Below, one piece after another: positions 36,601 to 47,150 of a stretch of DNA of 64,000 bases. Location of the stretch: NCBI GenBank assembly GCA_029269125.1, contig JARHXX010000001.1, positions 1 to 64,000 of the forward strand. Reading direction: 5' to 3'. The stretch comes from Kiritimatiellaeota bacterium B1221 (lineage in GTDB: Bacteria > Verrucomicrobiota > Kiritimatiellia > SS1-B-03-39 > UBA6053). A model generated the notes under the pieces. It was not told the origin of the DNA and did not search any database. It saw only the letters and a list, made by a program, of their open reading frames with translations. Each line of letters opens with the position of its first letter. Within the stretch, counting starts at the first letter, position 1. A program made the translations under genes and the position numbers.

Positions 36601-37831
36601 CTTCGCGTTCAATCAGTTTTTTGGCAGAACGTACAGTGTGCACGATCCCCAACTCTTTCAGTCGACGGATAATGAAAGGTTCGAACAGAACCAGAGCCAT
36701 CTTCTTGGGAAGACCACACTGATGCAGTTTCAGATCCGGCCCCACCACAATCACGGAACGACCGGAATAATCCACACGTTTACCGAGCAAGTTCTGGCGG
36801 AAACGACCCTGTTTCCCTTTAAGCATATCACTTAAAGATTTCAACGGACGGTTTCCCGGACCGGTGACCGCACGACCATGACGCCCGTTGTCCAACATCG
36901 CGTCCACAGCTTCCTGAAGCATGCGTTTTTCGTTACGGATAATCACGTCCGGCGTTTTCAACTGCAACAGACTTTTCAGACGGTTGTTACGGTTGATGAC
37001 CCGGCGGTACAAATCATTCAAATCTGAAGTGGCAAAACGTCCACCTTCCAAAGGTACCAACGGACGAAGGTCCGGGGGAATCACCGGAAGGGCTTCCAGA
37101 ATCATCCATTCCGGACGGGTGTCGGAATCGAGAAACGCCTGCATGGTTTTCAGACGTTTGGTCAGTTTCTTCAGAATCTGTTTGGAACCGGTGTTCTCAA
37201 TACCTTCCTGAATGTCTTCAATTTCAGCCGCAATATCAATTTTGGCAATCAGGTCACGGACCCCTTCCGCACCCATTTTAGCAACAAATGCGCCTTCACC
37301 GTATTTGTCTTCCGCTTCGCGCATTTCCATTTCGCTGAGCAGTTGTTTTTCTTCCAGCGGGGTATCGCCGGGATCCACAACAATATAATCTTCGTAATAG
37401 AGAACGCGCTCCAAAGCGCGGGCCGTCATGTCCAATACCATTCCCAAACGGGTCGGGGTGCATTTGAAAAACCAAATGTGGGAAACCGGTACCGCCAATT
37501 CGATCAGCCCCATGCGCTCACGACGTACGCGGGACAAAGTGACTTCCACACCACAACGGTCGCAAATCACATCTTTGTGTTTAATTCGTTTGTATTTACC
37601 ACAGGCACATTCCCAGTCTTTGGTCGGACCAAAAATTCGTTCACAGAACAAACCACCCTTTTCAGGTTTGAATGTCCGATAATTAATGGTCTCAGGATTT
37701 TTGACTTCCTGGTGTTCTCCATTGCGGTAAGCCCAGGAGCGAATCGTCTCCGGGGAAGCAATAGAAATTGTGGCGTAATCTACGCCCGTGTCGTTCAGGC
37801 TGGGGATGAGGTTATGTTCTGTATTTTCCAC
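33644..37831 (-). CDS. rpoC: DNA-directed RNA polymerase subunit beta'
   Basis: Catalytic subunit of RNA polymerase. 1395 residues. N-terminal zinc finger CACGKYKR...CDRCGV, the absolutely conserved [15 protein letters not shown] holding the catalytic Mg ion, the bridge helix region around [19 protein letters not shown], and the second zinc site with [15 protein letters not shown]. The C-terminal region ends with [18 protein letters not shown]. Downstream of rpoB across an 86-base spacer with a perfect hairpin. No large lineage insert is obvious. Confidence 0.98.
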   Translation of the reverse strand: MENTEHNLIPSLNDTGVDYATISIASPETIRSWAYRNGEHQEVKNPETINYRTFKPEKGGLFCERIFGPTKDWECACGKYKRIKHKDVICDRCGVEVTLSRVRRERMGLIELAVPVSHIWFFKCTPTRLGMVLDMTARALERVLYYEDYIVVDPGDTPLEEKQLLSEMEMREAEDKYGEGAFVAKMGAEGVRDLIAKIDIAAEIEDIQEGIENTGSKQILKKLTKRLKTMQAFLDSDTRPEWMILEALPVIPPDLRPLVPLEGGRFATSDLNDLYRRVINRNNRLKSLLQLKTPDVIIRNEKRMLQEAVDAMLDNGRHGRAVTGPGNRPLKSLSDMLKGKQGRFRQNLLGKRVDYSGRSVIVVGPDLKLHQCGLPKKMALVLFEPFIIRRLKELGIVHTVRSAKKLIEREADEVWDILEEVTKGHSVLLNRAPTLHRLSIQAFEPTLIEGSAIRVHPLVCTAYNADFDGDQMAVHVPLSVEAQMETRLLMLASNNIFSPSSGRPITTPSQDICLGAYYVTSPSQRDRIAERTGKLDPQEHLPILADAHEVHTAHDEGVLHIHSRIRYKNPDYQTETIFGDSEKSVITTTVGRVFFSEIWPKDLGFLNKVVTKKTLGDLIWRCYQNAGHAETVNALDRLKELGFDQATMSGISIGIIDMNIPDEKHKLLEAANKQLEEVETQYRKGVITDGERYNRIVDIWTHTTEEITNVMFRAMEYNNNQDHINPIYVMVDSGARGSKQQIRQLAGMRGLMAKPSGEIIERPILSNFREGLTVLEYFISTHGARKGLADTALKTADSGYLTRKLVDVSHDIIVVEDDCGTVNGIEVQSIMEGDEELVSVGERCIGRTAQQNVLDPSSGKIIVAEGQLIDEVVADRIDHAGIEMMKIRSALTCESKRGVCIKCYGVNPATGAPGMLGESVGIIAAQSIGEPGTQLTMRTFHVGGVASGVFNNPEVSAKNTGVMRYTDVRAVPVTTEEGEKAWTVLNKNGSIGIFDKQGRELERHTTMIGSQIFIEDGEKVKKGEAFMKWDPHNVPIISEHTGKVKFHDFIEGVTIRKELDAQTGLENTVVLEHKEDLHPQIIVTDPHSPDQATLNAYAIPSGAQVTVTEGADVAAGTVVAKTPRKAARTNDITGGLPRVAELFEARKPKDAAEIAKIDGTVDFEGSTRGKRRLMIHDPETGESEEHLIPMGKHVVVFRGDHVKKGQQLTEGPVTPQELLEVCGPRALQEYLVNQVQSVYRVQGVEINDKHIEVIVRQMLRKVKITDAGDTDLLPGDQIDRLTFEDINEKAVSEGRRPAEASPVLLGITKAALETESFISAASFQDTTRVLTEAAALTKRDNLRGFKENVIMGHLIPAGTGFEMYRDIRLKYASEPISADELLGEEMFEEKKSIES

Positions 37832-37878
37832 CGTGAGATTTCTCCGTTTGCAAAGTTTCGTTTTTAAATTATCAGGCT

Positions 37879-37900
37879 CCGGGAGGCAAAAGCCTCCCGG
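37879..37900. other. Perfect hairpin in the rpoB-rpoC spacer
   Basis: CCGGGAGGC, AAAA loop, GCCTCCCGG (9 perfect base pairs). No T run follows on the transcribed strand, so it is more likely an RNA processing or stability element than a terminator. Confidence 0.7.
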
Positions 37901-37917
37901 TTAAAGTTCAGTCAGAT

Positions 37918-40900
37918 TTAGGCTTCTTCCTGGTGTTCAACCCGAATATCGAGTCCCAGGGCCATCATTTCCTTCATCAGAACGTTGAAGGATTCAGGAG
38001 TTTCAGATTCCAGTGAGTTCTGACCTTTTACAATCGCCTCATAGATTCGGGTACGTCCTGCCAAGTCATCCGACTTCACAGTGAGTACCTCCTGCAGGGA
38101 GTACGCGGCACCATACGCTTCAAGTGCCCATACTTCCATTTCTCCGAAACGTTGTCCACCGTACTGCGCTTTACCACCCAGCGGCTGCTGAGTCACCAAG
38201 GAGTATGGTCCAACTGCACGGGCATGAATTTTTTCACTGACCAAGTGATGCAGTTTAAGCATGTAAATCATCCCCACAACCACTTTTTGGTCAAACCGCT
38301 CGCCGGTACGCCCGTCAAACAGCGCCGTTTTCCCGGAACTGGGTAAGCCCGCCTGATCCATGAGTTCCCAAATCTTCTCTTCGGGAATCCCGTCAAATAC
38401 CGGTGTGGCAGCACGCAGCCCCAGTTTATGACAGGCCCAACCTAAATGGGTTTCAAGTACCTGCCCCACGTTCATACGTGAAGGTACACCCAGAGGGTTC
38501 AATACGATATCAACCGGTGTTCCATCAGGAAGGAACGGCATGTCTTCTTCAGGCACAATACGGGCAATCACCCCTTTGTTACCGTGGCGACCCGCCATCT
38601 TGTCACCGACAGACAGTTTCTTTTTGCTGGTCACGTAAACTTTTACGCGTTTGACCACGCCGGGATCCACTTCGTCACCACTTTCCAAACGATCCATGTT
38701 ACGATCGTATTCATCCTCGAGTTCCTCAAACTTGCTGTTGAACTCGGAAATAATTCCTTCGATTTTGATCTGAATCGGACTCGGATCAATTTCGATGTTC
38801 TTATGAGCCGCAGCCAGTTTGCGAAGCAGGGTTTTGGTGATCTTCCGGTTAGCCGGAATAATGATCTCATCCGTCTTGGAATTGATCACGTCCAGCGGAA
38901 TCTTTTCACCCAGCAGAATGTTACTCAACGCTTCGGTCAACGCTTCAGTGATCTCAGAAGATTTATTTTTGTGATCTTCATGAATCGCTTTGGCCTGACG
39001 GCGTTTTTCACTCGGAGTCAATTTGCTTTTCTTGCTGGAGTTGCGTGAAGCAATTTTCACATCCATCACAATCCCGGTCGTTCCCGAGGGAACCGTCAGG
39101 GACGTGTCACGGACATCTGCAGCTTTTTCACCGAAAATCGCACGCAGCAGGCGCTCTTCCGGTGCCAGTTCGGTTTCACTCTTCGGGGTGATTTTACCCA
39201 CCAGAATATCTCCGGGTTTCACTTCCGCACCTACGCGGATGATCCCGTCGTGGTCGAGGTTTTTCAGCGCTTCTTCCCCGACATTGGGAATATCACGGGT
39301 GATTTCTTCAGGACCCAATTTTGTGTCCCGGGCATCACACTCGAAATCTTCAATATGCAATGAGGTGTACACATCGTCTTTGACCATGCGCTCATTCAAC
39401 AGAATCGCATCCTCAAAGTTGTATCCGCACCAAGGCATGAAAGCCACCAGCACATTCCGTCCCAGCGCCAGATCACCCATATCAGTCGCCGCGCCATCAG
39501 CAAGAACTTCTCCCAATTTCACCTTTTGACCTACTTTGACAATCGGCTTCTGGTTGGCACAAGTACCGGCATTGGTCCGCATGAATTTACGCAACTCGTA
39601 ATGTTCGAATTGATCTTCAGGGGTTTTCTTTCCTGGCATTTTGCCATCACGGCTCACGTAAACTTCATTTGCAGTCACCCGGGCGACAATGCCGGCTTTC
39701 TCAGCCACGACCACCACACCTGAATCACGGGCAACCCGCGCTTCCACCCCGGTACCCACATAGGGACGGTCGGTGATCATCAGCGGTACAGCTTGACGCT
39801 GCATGTTGGATCCCATTAACGCACGGTTCGCATCATCATGCTCCAAGAAAGGAATCAATGAAGTCGCAACCGATACCATCTGCAACGGAGAAACATCCAT
39901 GTGGGTCACTTCATCGCGACTCACCAATTCAAACTCACCCGCACGACGTACGGAAACAGTCTCATTTACAAAAGATCCGTCTTCGTTCAGCGGCGCATTT
40001 GCCTGGGCAATCACATAACGCTCTTCATCATCAGCATTCAGGAATTTGGCATGCTTACTGACTTTTCCGTCTTTCACTTCGCGATAGGGACTTTCAATGA
40101 AACCAAATTCATTGACCCGGGCGTAGGTGGACAGTGAACTGATCAAACCAATGTTCGGTCCTTCCGGTGTTTCAATCGGACAGATACGGCCATAGTGAGA
40201 AGTGTGTACGTCACGAACTTCAAATCCGGCACGTTCACGGCTCAGTCCACCCGGTCCCAAAGCGGACAAACGGCGTTTGTGAGTCAATTCGGACAACGGA
40301 TTGGTTTGGTCCATAAACTGTGAAAGTTGTGAACGGCCAAAGAAGTCTTTAATAACCGCAGACAGCGCTTTGGGATTCACCAAACGCTGCGGGGTCAGTT
40401 TTTCAACGGTCGCATCAATCATGGTCATGCGTTCACGGGCCAAACGTTCGGTACGAGCCAGGCCCACACGAACCTGTCCTTCCATCAATTCACCCACGGT
40501 ACGGACACGACGACTTCCCAAGTGGTCAATATCATCGATAAATCCTTCGCCCATTTTCAGGCCGACCAGGTATTTCACCGCTTCAACAAAATCCTCTTTT
40601 TCTAAAACCCGGGAATCGGGATTGGCAGTGAGATTTAATTTCTGACGAATTTTGTAGCGCCCTACCCGACCCAAGTCGTAACGGCGGGGATCACCAAAGA
40701 TCCGCTTCAGCATCTGTTGGGCATTGGCCACGGAGGGGGGATCTCCCGGACGCAGTTTCGCGTAAATGTCTTTCAGCGCTTCTTCCATATCCCGGCTGGG
40801 ATCTTTCTCAACGGATTTCAGGAAAATACCTTCATCTTTACTGATATCAATCACTTGCGTGGAAGTGAAACCGGCAGCGGAAATCTGGGAAACCAGATCC

Positions 40901-41667
40901 AAGGTCATGGGTTCATACCGGCGGGCAATGATGTTTCCTGAATCCTCGTCCAGAATATCATCTTTTAACACCAGGTTGTGCAAAGCGGATTCTTTAATCT
41001 TTTTGGCAACATTGATTTTCTTGAAACTGTAAAAAATGCTCAACAGTTCTTCATCTGTGCTGTAGCCCATGGCCCGGAACAAAGTCGGTGCCAAAACTTT
41101 CCGGCGGCGACGTTTGCGGTCGAGGTATACATAGATGAGATCATTGGTATCAAATTGCACTTCAATCCAGGAACCCCGGTCGGGAATAACACGGAAAGAA
41201 TAAAGGGTGCTGCCGTTGGCATGAGTGGATTGCTCAAAGCAGATACCCGGTGAACGGTGTAACTGACTCACAATGACCCGTTCCGCGCCGTTAATGATGA
41301 AACTCCCATCACGGGTCATCAGCGGAATATCACCCATGAAGATGTCTTCTTCACGGACTTCGTCGCCATCTTTCAAACGGAATGTCACATACAGCGGTGC
41401 CGCGTATGTTTCCCCTTCCTTAATGCATTCAACCTCTTCCAGCTTGGCGGGTTGAATTTCGTATTTGACGTAGTCCAGAATGCACTGTCCGTCATAACTC
41501 TCAATGGGAAAAATTTCTTTAAATACGGCTTCAAAACCAACGGGTTCCCTCTTGAGGGGATCGATCGAGGCTTGGAGGAAATCTACAAAGGATTTCTTTT
41601 GGATATCAATTAAATTTGGAGGAGTGGCGACTTCCTCAATTTTGCCGTAATTTGTACGTTCAACCAT
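37918..41667 (-). CDS. rpoB: DNA-directed RNA polymerase subunit beta
   Basis: Second large subunit of RNA polymerase. 1249 residues. The rifampicin region reads [20 protein letters not shown], then [20 protein letters not shown]; these are the sensitive-type residues apart from a Thr at the second Asn of DQNN. Other marks are [19 protein letters not shown], the [12 protein letters not shown] motif and [20 protein letters not shown] near the C-terminus. It follows rplL across a 138-base spacer with two hairpins. Confidence 0.98.
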   Translation of the reverse strand: MVERTNYGKIEEVATPPNLIDIQKKSFVDFLQASIDPLKREPVGFEAVFKEIFPIESYDGQCILDYVKYEIQPAKLEEVECIKEGETYAAPLYVTFRLKDGDEVREEDIFMGDIPLMTRDGSFIINGAERVIVSQLHRSPGICFEQSTHANGSTLYSFRVIPDRGSWIEVQFDTNDLIYVYLDRKRRRRKVLAPTLFRAMGYSTDEELLSIFYSFKKINVAKKIKESALHNLVLKDDILDEDSGNIIARRYEPMTLDLVSQISAAGFTSTQVIDISKDEGIFLKSVEKDPSRDMEEALKDIYAKLRPGDPPSVANAQQMLKRIFGDPRRYDLGRVGRYKIRQKLNLTANPDSRVLEKEDFVEAVKYLVGLKMGEGFIDDIDHLGSRRVRTVGELMEGQVRVGLARTERLARERMTMIDATVEKLTPQRLVNPKALSAVIKDFFGRSQLSQFMDQTNPLSELTHKRRLSALGPGGLSRERAGFEVRDVHTSHYGRICPIETPEGPNIGLISSLSTYARVNEFGFIESPYREVKDGKVSKHAKFLNADDEERYVIAQANAPLNEDGSFVNETVSVRRAGEFELVSRDEVTHMDVSPLQMVSVATSLIPFLEHDDANRALMGSNMQRQAVPLMITDRPYVGTGVEARVARDSGVVVVAEKAGIVARVTANEVYVSRDGKMPGKKTPEDQFEHYELRKFMRTNAGTCANQKPIVKVGQKVKLGEVLADGAATDMGDLALGRNVLVAFMPWCGYNFEDAILLNERMVKDDVYTSLHIEDFECDARDTKLGPEEITRDIPNVGEEALKNLDHDGIIRVGAEVKPGDILVGKITPKSETELAPEERLLRAIFGEKAADVRDTSLTVPSGTTGIVMDVKIASRNSSKKSKLTPSEKRRQAKAIHEDHKNKSSEITEALTEALSNILLGEKIPLDVINSKTDEIIIPANRKITKTLLRKLAAAHKNIEIDPSPIQIKIEGIISEFNSKFEELEDEYDRNMDRLESGDEVDPGVVKRVKVYVTSKKKLSVGDKMAGRHGNKGVIARIVPEEDMPFLPDGTPVDIVLNPLGVPSRMNVGQVLETHLGWACHKLGLRAATPVFDGIPEEKIWELMDQAGLPSSGKTALFDGRTGERFDQKVVVGMIYMLKLHHLVSEKIHARAVGPYSLVTQQPLGGKAQYGGQRFGEMEVWALEAYGAAYSLQEVLTVKSDDLAGRTRIYEAIVKGQNSLESETPESFNVLMKEMMALGLDIRVEHQEEA

Positions 41668-41713
41668 ATGCAGCGACCTTTAAGCGAATAAGAAAACAGG
41701 GGGTAGGAAAAGC

Positions 41714-41784
41714 CTGTATATCCTGAGGGGATATACAGACATAGAAAGGGGTCACCATCCCGCTAGCGCGAGATGGTGCCCTTT
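41714..41784. promoter_or_regulatory. Two tandem hairpins in the rplL-rpoB spacer
   Basis: The first is a perfect 10-bp stem (CTGTATATCC / GGATATACAG, 41714-41738). The second (41744-41784) pairs CACCATC with GATGGTG, with flanking AAAGG/CCTTT pairs. E. coli has an attenuator and an RNase III site at this position; these may play the same role, as inference. Confidence 0.6.
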
Positions 41785-41805
41785 ACAAGAGTAATCAAGT
41801 ATTTT

Positions 41806-42222
41806 TTACTTAACTGTGACAGAGGCACCAGCTGCTTCGAGCTTGGTTTTGATTTCCTCTGCTTCTTCTTTAGAAGCACCCGCTTTTACCACGGCATCGG
41901 CTGTTTCGGCCATTTCTTTGGCTTCTTTCAGTCCAGCACCTGTGATAGCGCGCAATTCTTTAATAACAGCAATCTTAGAGCCACCGGGGCTGGTCAAGAT
42001 TACGTCAAACTCGCTCTGCTCTTCAGCAGCGCCACCAGCGTCTCCACCACCGGCAGCCGGAGCTGCAGCGGCAACCGGAGCGGCTGCGGATACGCCCAGA
42101 CGGTCTTCCAGGGCTTTTACGAGTTTAGACAATTCGAGAACGGAAATGGTTTCGATCCAATCCACGAACTCAGCCATTTTGCCTTCGAGCTCAGGTGCTT
42201 CAGTTTTAGTTTCTTCAGACAT
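41806..42222 (-). CDS. rplL: 50S ribosomal protein L7/L12
   Basis: Stalk protein that recruits and activates translation GTPases; several copies per ribosome. 138 residues: N-terminal dimerisation helix domain (about 1-50, [20 protein letters not shown]), an Ala/Gly-rich hinge (about 52-70), and the C-terminal domain with [32 protein letters not shown] and a final [20 protein letters not shown] region. 65 bases after rplJ. Confidence 0.98.
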   Translation of the reverse strand: MSEETKTEAPELEGKMAEFVDWIETISVLELSKLVKALEDRLGVSAAAPVAAAAPAAGGGDAGGAAEEQSEFDVILTSPGGSKIAVIKELRAITGAGLKEAKEMAETADAVVKAGASKEEAEEIKTKLEAAGASVTVK

Positions 42223-42287
42223 GACAGATTCTCCTTAAGGATTCTTTAGTTGGTTGAAATTACAATTTTCAGGGTTTGGTTGGTGAC

Positions 42288-42806
42288 TTAGGCTTCCGAC
42301 TTTTTAGATTCGACAGCTTTCAGCACGTACAAGAGTGAGGTTAATTTAGCGTTCAGTACGCCTACAGTCTGCGACATCGGTGCCGCCAAAGTTCCCAAGA
42401 GTTTGGCACGCATATCGTCTTTCGACGGCATGTCTGCCAGGGATTTGAGATCGGATTCGGACAAGAATGCCCCCTCCAATGCACCCATTTTCAAAGTGGG
42501 AACTTCGTTTTCTTTGATAAAGTCTCGGAGAACACGAGCAACGTCCGTGACTTCCCCTTTTCCGGTTACCATTGCCGTACGGCCGGACAGGCCGTCTTTC
42601 AACTCTTCGCCACCCAGGTCTTCAGCCAGGTGTTTGAAAAGACGGTTTTTTACAACATGGAATTCGGCATCCACTTCGCGCAGTTTCCCACGCAGGTTCT
42701 GGGCTTTCTCCACGTTCATGGAACCGTAATCGGTCATAATCACAAACACGGAGTCTTCCACACGACCGCGGATTTCATTCAGCATAGATTCTTTTTCTGG
42801 TCTCAT
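42288..42806 (-). CDS. rplJ: 50S ribosomal protein L10
   Basis: Anchors L7/L12 to 23S rRNA. 172 residues: RPEKESMLNEIRGRVEDSVF, VEKAQNLRGKLREV, VVKNRLFKHLAED, and the C-terminal L12-binding helix (about 140-172). Starts 12 bases after rplA, so the long L10-binding leader found before rplJ in E. coli is absent. Confidence 0.97.
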   Translation of the reverse strand: MRPEKESMLNEIRGRVEDSVFVIMTDYGSMNVEKAQNLRGKLREVDAEFHVVKNRLFKHLAEDLGGEELKDGLSGRTAMVTGKGEVTDVARVLRDFIKENEVPTLKMGALEGAFLSESDLKSLADMPSKDDMRAKLLGTLAAPMSQTVGVLNAKLTSLLYVLKAVESKKSEA

Positions 42807-42818
42807 GGTCGTATTTCC

Positions 42819-43517
42819 TTAGCTCAGGTTGAGTTCGCGGCTTTCCAGAGCCAATCCGGGGCCCATGGTGCTACTGACAGAACATTTCTTCACGTAGATG
42901 CCTTTCACAGTCTGCGGTTTCGCGGCCATTACTGCCTCAATCACCGCTTTTCCGTTTTCGATCAGCTGATCTACTTCAAAAGAAAGTTTACCGAAGGGAA
43001 CATTGACGTTACCGGCTTTGTCCATTTTGAACTCAACCCGTCCCGCTTTGAACTGTTTTACCGCCGTGGCAGTATCTTCAGTAACGGTTCCGTTACGGGG
43101 ATTCGGCATCAGGCCGCGGGGACCCAGGACTTTACCCAGTTTACGAACTTCAGTCATGGCTTCAGCCGTAGCAATAGCAATGTCGAAATCGACCCAGCCA
43201 CCTTTGACTTTTTCCACCAATTCCATAAATCCGACTTCATTCGCACCCGCAGCTGTGGCCGCTTCCGCAGCATCACCACTGGCGAAAACAATCACTTTAA
43301 TGTCTTTACCGGTTCCGTGCGGTAACGTGATACTTCCACGCACTGCCTGATCGGATTTGGTGGGATTCACTCCCAAACGAAAGGCCATTTCCGCAGTTTC
43401 ATCAAAACGGGCGAAGGAATTCTTTTTCAGAAATTCCAAAGCATCGTTTAAAACAAAAGCTTTGTCACTGGCCAAATGCTCAACGACTTTACGATATTTT
43501 TTTCCACGTTGTACCAT
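42819..43517 (-). CDS. rplA: 50S ribosomal protein L1
   Basis: L1-stalk protein that helps release deacylated tRNA and can act as translational repressor of its own operon. 232 residues: RGKKYRKVVE at the start, RLGVNPTKSDQAVRGSITLPHGTGKD, and KLGKVLGPRGLMPNPRNGTV, the family signature. Its start shares a base with the rplK stop (TAATG). Confidence 0.98.
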   Translation of the reverse strand: MVQRGKKYRKVVEHLASDKAFVLNDALEFLKKNSFARFDETAEMAFRLGVNPTKSDQAVRGSITLPHGTGKDIKVIVFASGDAAEAATAAGANEVGFMELVEKVKGGWVDFDIAIATAEAMTEVRKLGKVLGPRGLMPNPRNGTVTEDTATAVKQFKAGRVEFKMDKAGNVNVPFGKLSFEVDQLIENGKAVIEAVMAAKPQTVKGIYVKKCSVSSTMGPGLALESRELNLS

Positions 43518-43939
43518 TATACCACCTCAATGCCCATACTACGGGCGGTTCCGGCGATCATCATCACAGCGGCATCCATATCCGCAGCGTTCAAATCTTC
43601 CTTTTTTTCTTCGGCAATCGCAACCAATTGGTCGCGGGTGACTTTACCCACTTTATCACGGTTCGGTACGCCACTGCCTTTGGCAATGCCTGCTGCTTTT
43701 TTCAGCAGTACCGCCGCGGGCGGGCTCTTCAGCGTGAAGGTGAAGGAGCGATCCTGATACACCGTGATTTCCACGGGAATAATCAGTCCGGCCTTGTCCT
43801 GCGTTGCCGCATTATATGCTTTGCAGAATTCCATGATATTCACGCCCTTGGCACCCAAGGCCGGCCCAATGGGCGGCGCTGGATTTGCCTGTCCGGCGGG
43901 AATCTGCAGTTTAATCAGTCCTGTAACTTTTTTAGCCAT
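43517..43939 (-). CDS. rplK: 50S ribosomal protein L11
   Basis: GTPase-centre protein. 140 residues: [60 protein letters not shown] and a C-terminal RNA-binding domain ending [13 protein letters not shown]. Located 15 bases after nusG. Confidence 0.98.
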   Translation of the reverse strand: MAKKVTGLIKLQIPAGQANPAPPIGPALGAKGVNIMEFCKAYNAATQDKAGLIIPVEITVYQDRSFTFTLKSPPAAVLLKKAAGIAKGSGVPNRDKVGKVTRDQLVAIAEEKKEDLNAADMDAAVMMIAGTARSMGIEVV

Positions 43940-43954
43940 TACGGTATTTCCAAA

Positions 43955-44506
43955 TTAGCTTATTTTTTCAACTTGCCAGTATTCCAGCTCCACGGGAGCG
44001 GTACGGCCAAAAATGGAGACGGTGACCTTCAACTTTCCACGTACCGGGTCGATTTCCCCCACCTCTCCGGTGAAGTTCTCGAACGGTCCGTCGTTGATCT
44101 TGATGGTTTCGCCTTCGGTGAAATTGATCTTTGGGGTTGGTTTCTCTTTCTTGTCTTCCACTTGGTTCAAAATGGAATCCACCTCGCTTCTCCGCAACGG
44201 TGCCGGCTTGTCGCCGCCAATAAAACCAATGATCCCCGGCGTTTGCTGGATAAAATGCCAGGTACGCTCGTTGATGCTATGGTCTTCGTTGTAAAGAGCC
44301 AGTTTACCTAAAATGTAGCCGGGATAAAATTTACGGGTGAGTTCCCGCTTTTTCCCCATTTTCACTTCAGATACTTTTTCCGTCGGTATGAGAACCTCTT
44401 CAATGAGATCCCCCATTTCTTCGATTTCCAGACGACGCATCATGTTTTCACGAACTTTGAATTCGTGTCCCGATAACGCCTGTATCACAAACCATTGTTT
44501 ATCCAT
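43955..44506 (-). CDS. nusG: Transcription termination/antitermination factor NusG
   Basis: Binds RNA polymerase and couples it to ribosomes and Rho. 183 residues: NGN domain (WFVIQALSGHEFKVRENMMR, then RKFYPGYILGKLALYNE) and a KOW domain at about 125-180 (EGETIKINDGPFENFTGEV). 33 bases after secE, standard order. Confidence 0.97.
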   Translation of the reverse strand: MDKQWFVIQALSGHEFKVRENMMRRLEIEEMGDLIEEVLIPTEKVSEVKMGKKRELTRKFYPGYILGKLALYNEDHSINERTWHFIQQTPGIIGFIGGDKPAPLRRSEVDSILNQVEDKKEKPTPKINFTEGETIKINDGPFENFTGEVGEIDPVRGKLKVTVSIFGRTAPVELEYWQVEKIS

Positions 44507-44539
44507 GGATTCTTACTCCTAAATAGATCAAAGCACCGC

Positions 44540-44737
44540 TTAGAGCAGTACCCGTACCAGGGTCCGCAACAGTGCATCCGAAAAGGAGACAAAAGCGCCC
44601 ATAATGAAAAAACTCACAACCACCACCAAGGTGGACTGACGCAATTCGCTCCAAGTGGGCCAATTACATTTTAACAGCTCCGCCTGCACATCCCGAAGGA
44701 AGGTAGACAAACGGGCGATGGGATTTAAGTTTTCCAT
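44540..44737 (-). CDS. secE: Preprotein translocase subunit SecE
   Basis: Short 65-residue SecE with one transmembrane helix (about 36-58, TLVVVVSFFIMGAFVSFSDA), preceded by the amphipathic segment RDVQAELLKCNWPTWSELRQ that clamps SecY. Position between tRNA-Trp and nusG fits the conserved order. Confidence 0.95.
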   Translation of the reverse strand: MENLNPIARLSTFLRDVQAELLKCNWPTWSELRQSTLVVVVSFFIMGAFVSFSDALLRTLVRVLL

Positions 44738-44782
44738 ATTTGGTTTGGATCTTGATTAAATGAATGAAAAGACAGAAAAGAC

Positions 44783-44858
44783 TGGCAGGTCAGGAGGGCC
44801 TCGAACCCCCAACCCCCGGTTTTGGAGACCGGTGCTCTGCCAATTGAGCTACTGACCT
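44783..44858 (-). tRNA. tRNA-Trp (anticodon CCA)
   Basis: Acceptor AGGTCAG/CTGACCT, anticodon loop CTCCAAA (CCA), T arm with GGTTCGAGGC, discriminator G and encoded CCA, on the minus strand. It sits between tuf and secE, a conserved location in bacteria. Confidence 0.96.
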
Positions 44859-44870
44859 GGCAGAAGATGG

Positions 44871-44931
44871 GCGGGGATTTCTCCCCGCTTCATGAATTCC
44901 ATCCCTGTTCCGATTCTTCGGGACAGGGATG
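44871..44931. other. Two hairpins between tuf and tRNA-Trp
   Basis: GCGGGGA/TCCCCGC with a 4-base loop (44871-44888), then a 14-bp stem CATCCCTGTTCCGA / TCGGGACAGGGATG with loop TTCT and one G-T pair (44900-44931). Neither is followed by a T run on the minus strand, so read-through into tRNA-Trp is likely; they could be processing sites that separate tuf mRNA from the tRNA. Confidence 0.65.
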
Positions 44932-44943
44932 AAAGAAGAGACT

Positions 44944-46152
44944 TTACTTGATGATTTCGGTCACGCGTCCAGCACCCACGGTGCGGCCACCTTCACGAAT
45001 CGCAAAGCGCATGTGTTGCTCCATCGCAATCGGCTGAATCAGCTCAACTGTCATGGACACATTGTCACCAGGCATTACCATCTCAACGCCTTCCGGCAAT
45101 TCGATGTCACCTGTAACGTCGGTTGTACGGAAGTAGAACTGAGGACGGTATCCTTTGAAGAAAGGAGTGTGACGTCCACCTTCGTCTTTAGACAAGACAT
45201 ATACTTCAGCCAAGAAAGTTGTGTGCGGGTTGATGGTTCCGGGCTTCGCCAAAACTTGTCCACGCTCAACATCTTCTTTCTTGGTTCCACGGAGCAAGCA
45301 TCCAACGTTGTCACCAGCCTGACCTTGTCCCAATTCTTTACGGAACATTTCAACACCAGTACAAGTGGTTTTTGCGGTGTCGTGGATTCCCACGATTTCG
45401 ATTTCTTCACCGGTTTTGATCATTCCACGCTCAACACGACCGGTAACAACTGTTCCACGACCTTCGATAGAGAACACGTCCTCAATCGGCATCAGGAAGG
45501 GTTGATCCACATCGCGCTCAGGCTCAGCAATGTAGCTGTCCAAGGCATCCATCAAGTTGGTGATGGATTCGCATCCCGCATCATCAGCAGACTCAGCGTT
45601 CAAACCTGCAAGTGCAGATCCTTTAACAACCGGAAGGTCATCACCGGGGAATTCATATTTAGAAAGCAATTCACGAACTTCGAGTTCTACGAGCTCAAGC
45701 AACTCTTCGTCATCAACGAGGTCAACTTTGTTCATGAATACAACGATGAAAGGTACACCTACCTGACGTGCGAGCAGGATGTGCTCACGGGTCTGGGGCA
45801 TGGGACCGTCCACAGAAGATACTACGAGAATCGCGCCGTCCATTTGAGCAGCACCGGTGATCATGTTTTTTACATAATCAGCATGACCGGGACAGTCAAC
45901 GTGAGCGTAGTGACGGCTGTCACTTTCGTATTCTACGTGAGAGGTTGAAATTGTAACAATCTTAGAAGCATCACGACGACCTTGTGACTCGGAAGCTTTC
46001 GCAACTTCATCATAAGCAATCGGTTGAGCAAGACCTTTAAGAGACTGAACGTGCGTGATCGCAGCCGTCAGGGTAGTTTTACCGTGGTCAACGTGACCAA
46101 TGGTTCCCACGTTAACGTGAGGTTTTGTGCGTTCGAATTTTTCCTTCGCCAT
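44944..46152 (-). CDS. tuf: Elongation factor Tu
   Basis: GTPase that delivers aminoacyl-tRNA. 402 residues. G1 [10 protein letters not shown] (19-28), G3 [14 protein letters not shown]4 NKVD, followed by [11 protein letters not shown] in the G5 region, domain 2 with [14 protein letters not shown] and domain 3 with [10 protein letters not shown] and [13 protein letters not shown]. Flanked by tRNA-Thr upstream and tRNA-Trp downstream. No second tuf copy is in the window. Confidence 0.98.
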   Translation of the reverse strand: MAKEKFERTKPHVNVGTIGHVDHGKTTLTAAITHVQSLKGLAQPIAYDEVAKASESQGRRDASKIVTISTSHVEYESDSRHYAHVDCPGHADYVKNMITGAAQMDGAILVVSSVDGPMPQTREHILLARQVGVPFIVVFMNKVDLVDDEELLELVELEVRELLSKYEFPGDDLPVVKGSALAGLNAESADDAGCESITNLMDALDSYIAEPERDVDQPFLMPIEDVFSIEGRGTVVTGRVERGMIKTGEEIEIVGIHDTAKTTCTGVEMFRKELGQGQAGDNVGCLLRGTKKEDVERGQVLAKPGTINPHTTFLAEVYVLSKDEGGRHTPFFKGYRPQFYFRTTDVTGDIELPEGVEMVMPGDNVSMTVELIQPIAMEQHMRFAIREGGRTVGAGRVTEIIK

Positions 46153-46255
46153 GGTAGTGTGCCTGTGGTTTGGGTTAGTTGTTAGTGTAGTGAAATCATG
46201 ATTCCAACTCCCGAAACGAACCTTTCCCCTACCCGCTGCATGACAAAATGAATCG

Positions 46256-46331
46256 TGGAGCCCACGAGCGGGATTGAACCGCTGACCTCATCCTTACCAA
46301 GGATGTGCTCTACCAACTGAGCTACGTGGGC
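46256..46331 (-). tRNA. tRNA-Thr (anticodon GGT)
   Basis: Acceptor GCCCACG/CGTGGGC, anticodon stem CATCC/GGATG with loop TTGGTAA (GGT), T arm with GGTTCAATCC, discriminator T and encoded CCA. Upstream of tuf on the minus strand. Confidence 0.96.
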
Positions 46332-46465
46332 CTATTTTGTCAGAAATTTTAGCCTCCCGGGATCATGGCGACGAATCGCACAGTCTCGGTACATCGGATA
46401 CGAAATCTGTTCATCCCGAGCCCGTCATGCGGATAAAGCAAGTCAGGGTTTGGAAATGAGCGCGC

Positions 46466-46495
46466 ACCTTAATCAGGATTTCTTTCGGTTGTCAA
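46466..46495 (-). promoter_or_regulatory. Candidate promoter for the tRNA-Thr/tuf operon
   Basis: On the minus strand a perfect -35 TTGACA (46490-46495) is preceded by an A-rich stretch resembling an UP element, with an 18-base spacer to a poor -10 TAAGGT (46466-46471). It would give a leader of about 130 bases before tRNA-Thr. The -10 is weak, so this is only a candidate. Confidence 0.35.
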
Positions 46496-46592
46496 AGGGG
46501 AAGTGCATCTTTTTTCGTTTTTCTTTCATAGCGTATATGAGATCGGACAGAACGGCCGGATCAGACCGTTCCCCGTCCATCGCATTCCTTTT

Positions 46593-47066
46593 TCACAAAA
46601 CCTCGGTTATCCTAAAGCTTCGTTTGGCAAACGTAAACACTTCTTCCACCTTTTTCCCCAATAAAACCTGGGCAATTGGCGACTGCAACGTCACCAACCG
46701 TATCATCTCCCCCTCCACCTCCACCTCTTCGCCTCCCCCTGCAGGCACTAGAAAATAGAGTGGGATCTCTCCACCAGGCTCTTCAACCCGCACCAATGCG
46801 CCCATCTCCACTCCCGCTGCGGGCATCACCGCTTTGGGCTGAAATGCGCGTAATTTTGACAAAACATCCCGCATCTCCGCTACCCGCATGGCCTGCCCTC
46901 TCGCCAAATAGGAAGTTTCGAGCGAAAAAGTCTCATATTTACTCCGCGCTCGGTGCTCCGCATCTGTCGCCAACGAAGCCGACGACTTGGCCGCCGTCTC
47001 CATATCCTGCACCTGCTTTTCAATGTGTTGTAAACATTTCTGAAGTATTTCGATTTTGGACTGCAT
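46593..47066 (-). CDS. GreA/GreB-family protein
   Basis: 157 residues. The second half (about 80-157) is the Gre C-terminal FKBP-like domain: GALVRVEEPGGEIPLYFLVPAGGG, IRLVTLQSPIAQVLLGKKVEEVF and a short tail. The N-terminal half contains HRARSKYETFSLETSYLARGQAMRVAEM, as in Gre-like proteins found in Bacteroidetes and Proteobacteria that lack the long acidic-tipped coiled coil. It probably binds the RNA polymerase secondary channel, but transcript-cleavage ability is doubtful. Confidence 0.75.
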   Translation of the reverse strand: MQSKIEILQKCLQHIEKQVQDMETAAKSSASLATDAEHRARSKYETFSLETSYLARGQAMRVAEMRDVLSKLRAFQPKAVMPAAGVEMGALVRVEEPGGEIPLYFLVPAGGGEEVEVEGEMIRLVTLQSPIAQVLLGKKVEEVFTFAKRSFRITEVL

Positions 47067-47150
47067 CCCTTATCCTTATCCAGAAAGATCCCACGGGTAA
47101 ATCCCCATTGTGATGTAAACCGCGGTCTTCAGATTTTATCTTTCACCCGG

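Noticed and set aside
34820-36835. Long plus-strand frames at 34820-35539 and 36146-36835
   Set aside because: Antisense to rpoC and without recognisable motifs or start signals; shadows of the coding strand.
42630-43325. 231-codon plus-strand frame
   Set aside because: Antisense to rplJ and rplA, no domain, no ribosome site.
44929-45948. 339-codon open frame on the plus strand
   Set aside because: Lies fully antisense to tuf; conserved EF-Tu codon use leaves the opposite frame open. The translation has no domain.
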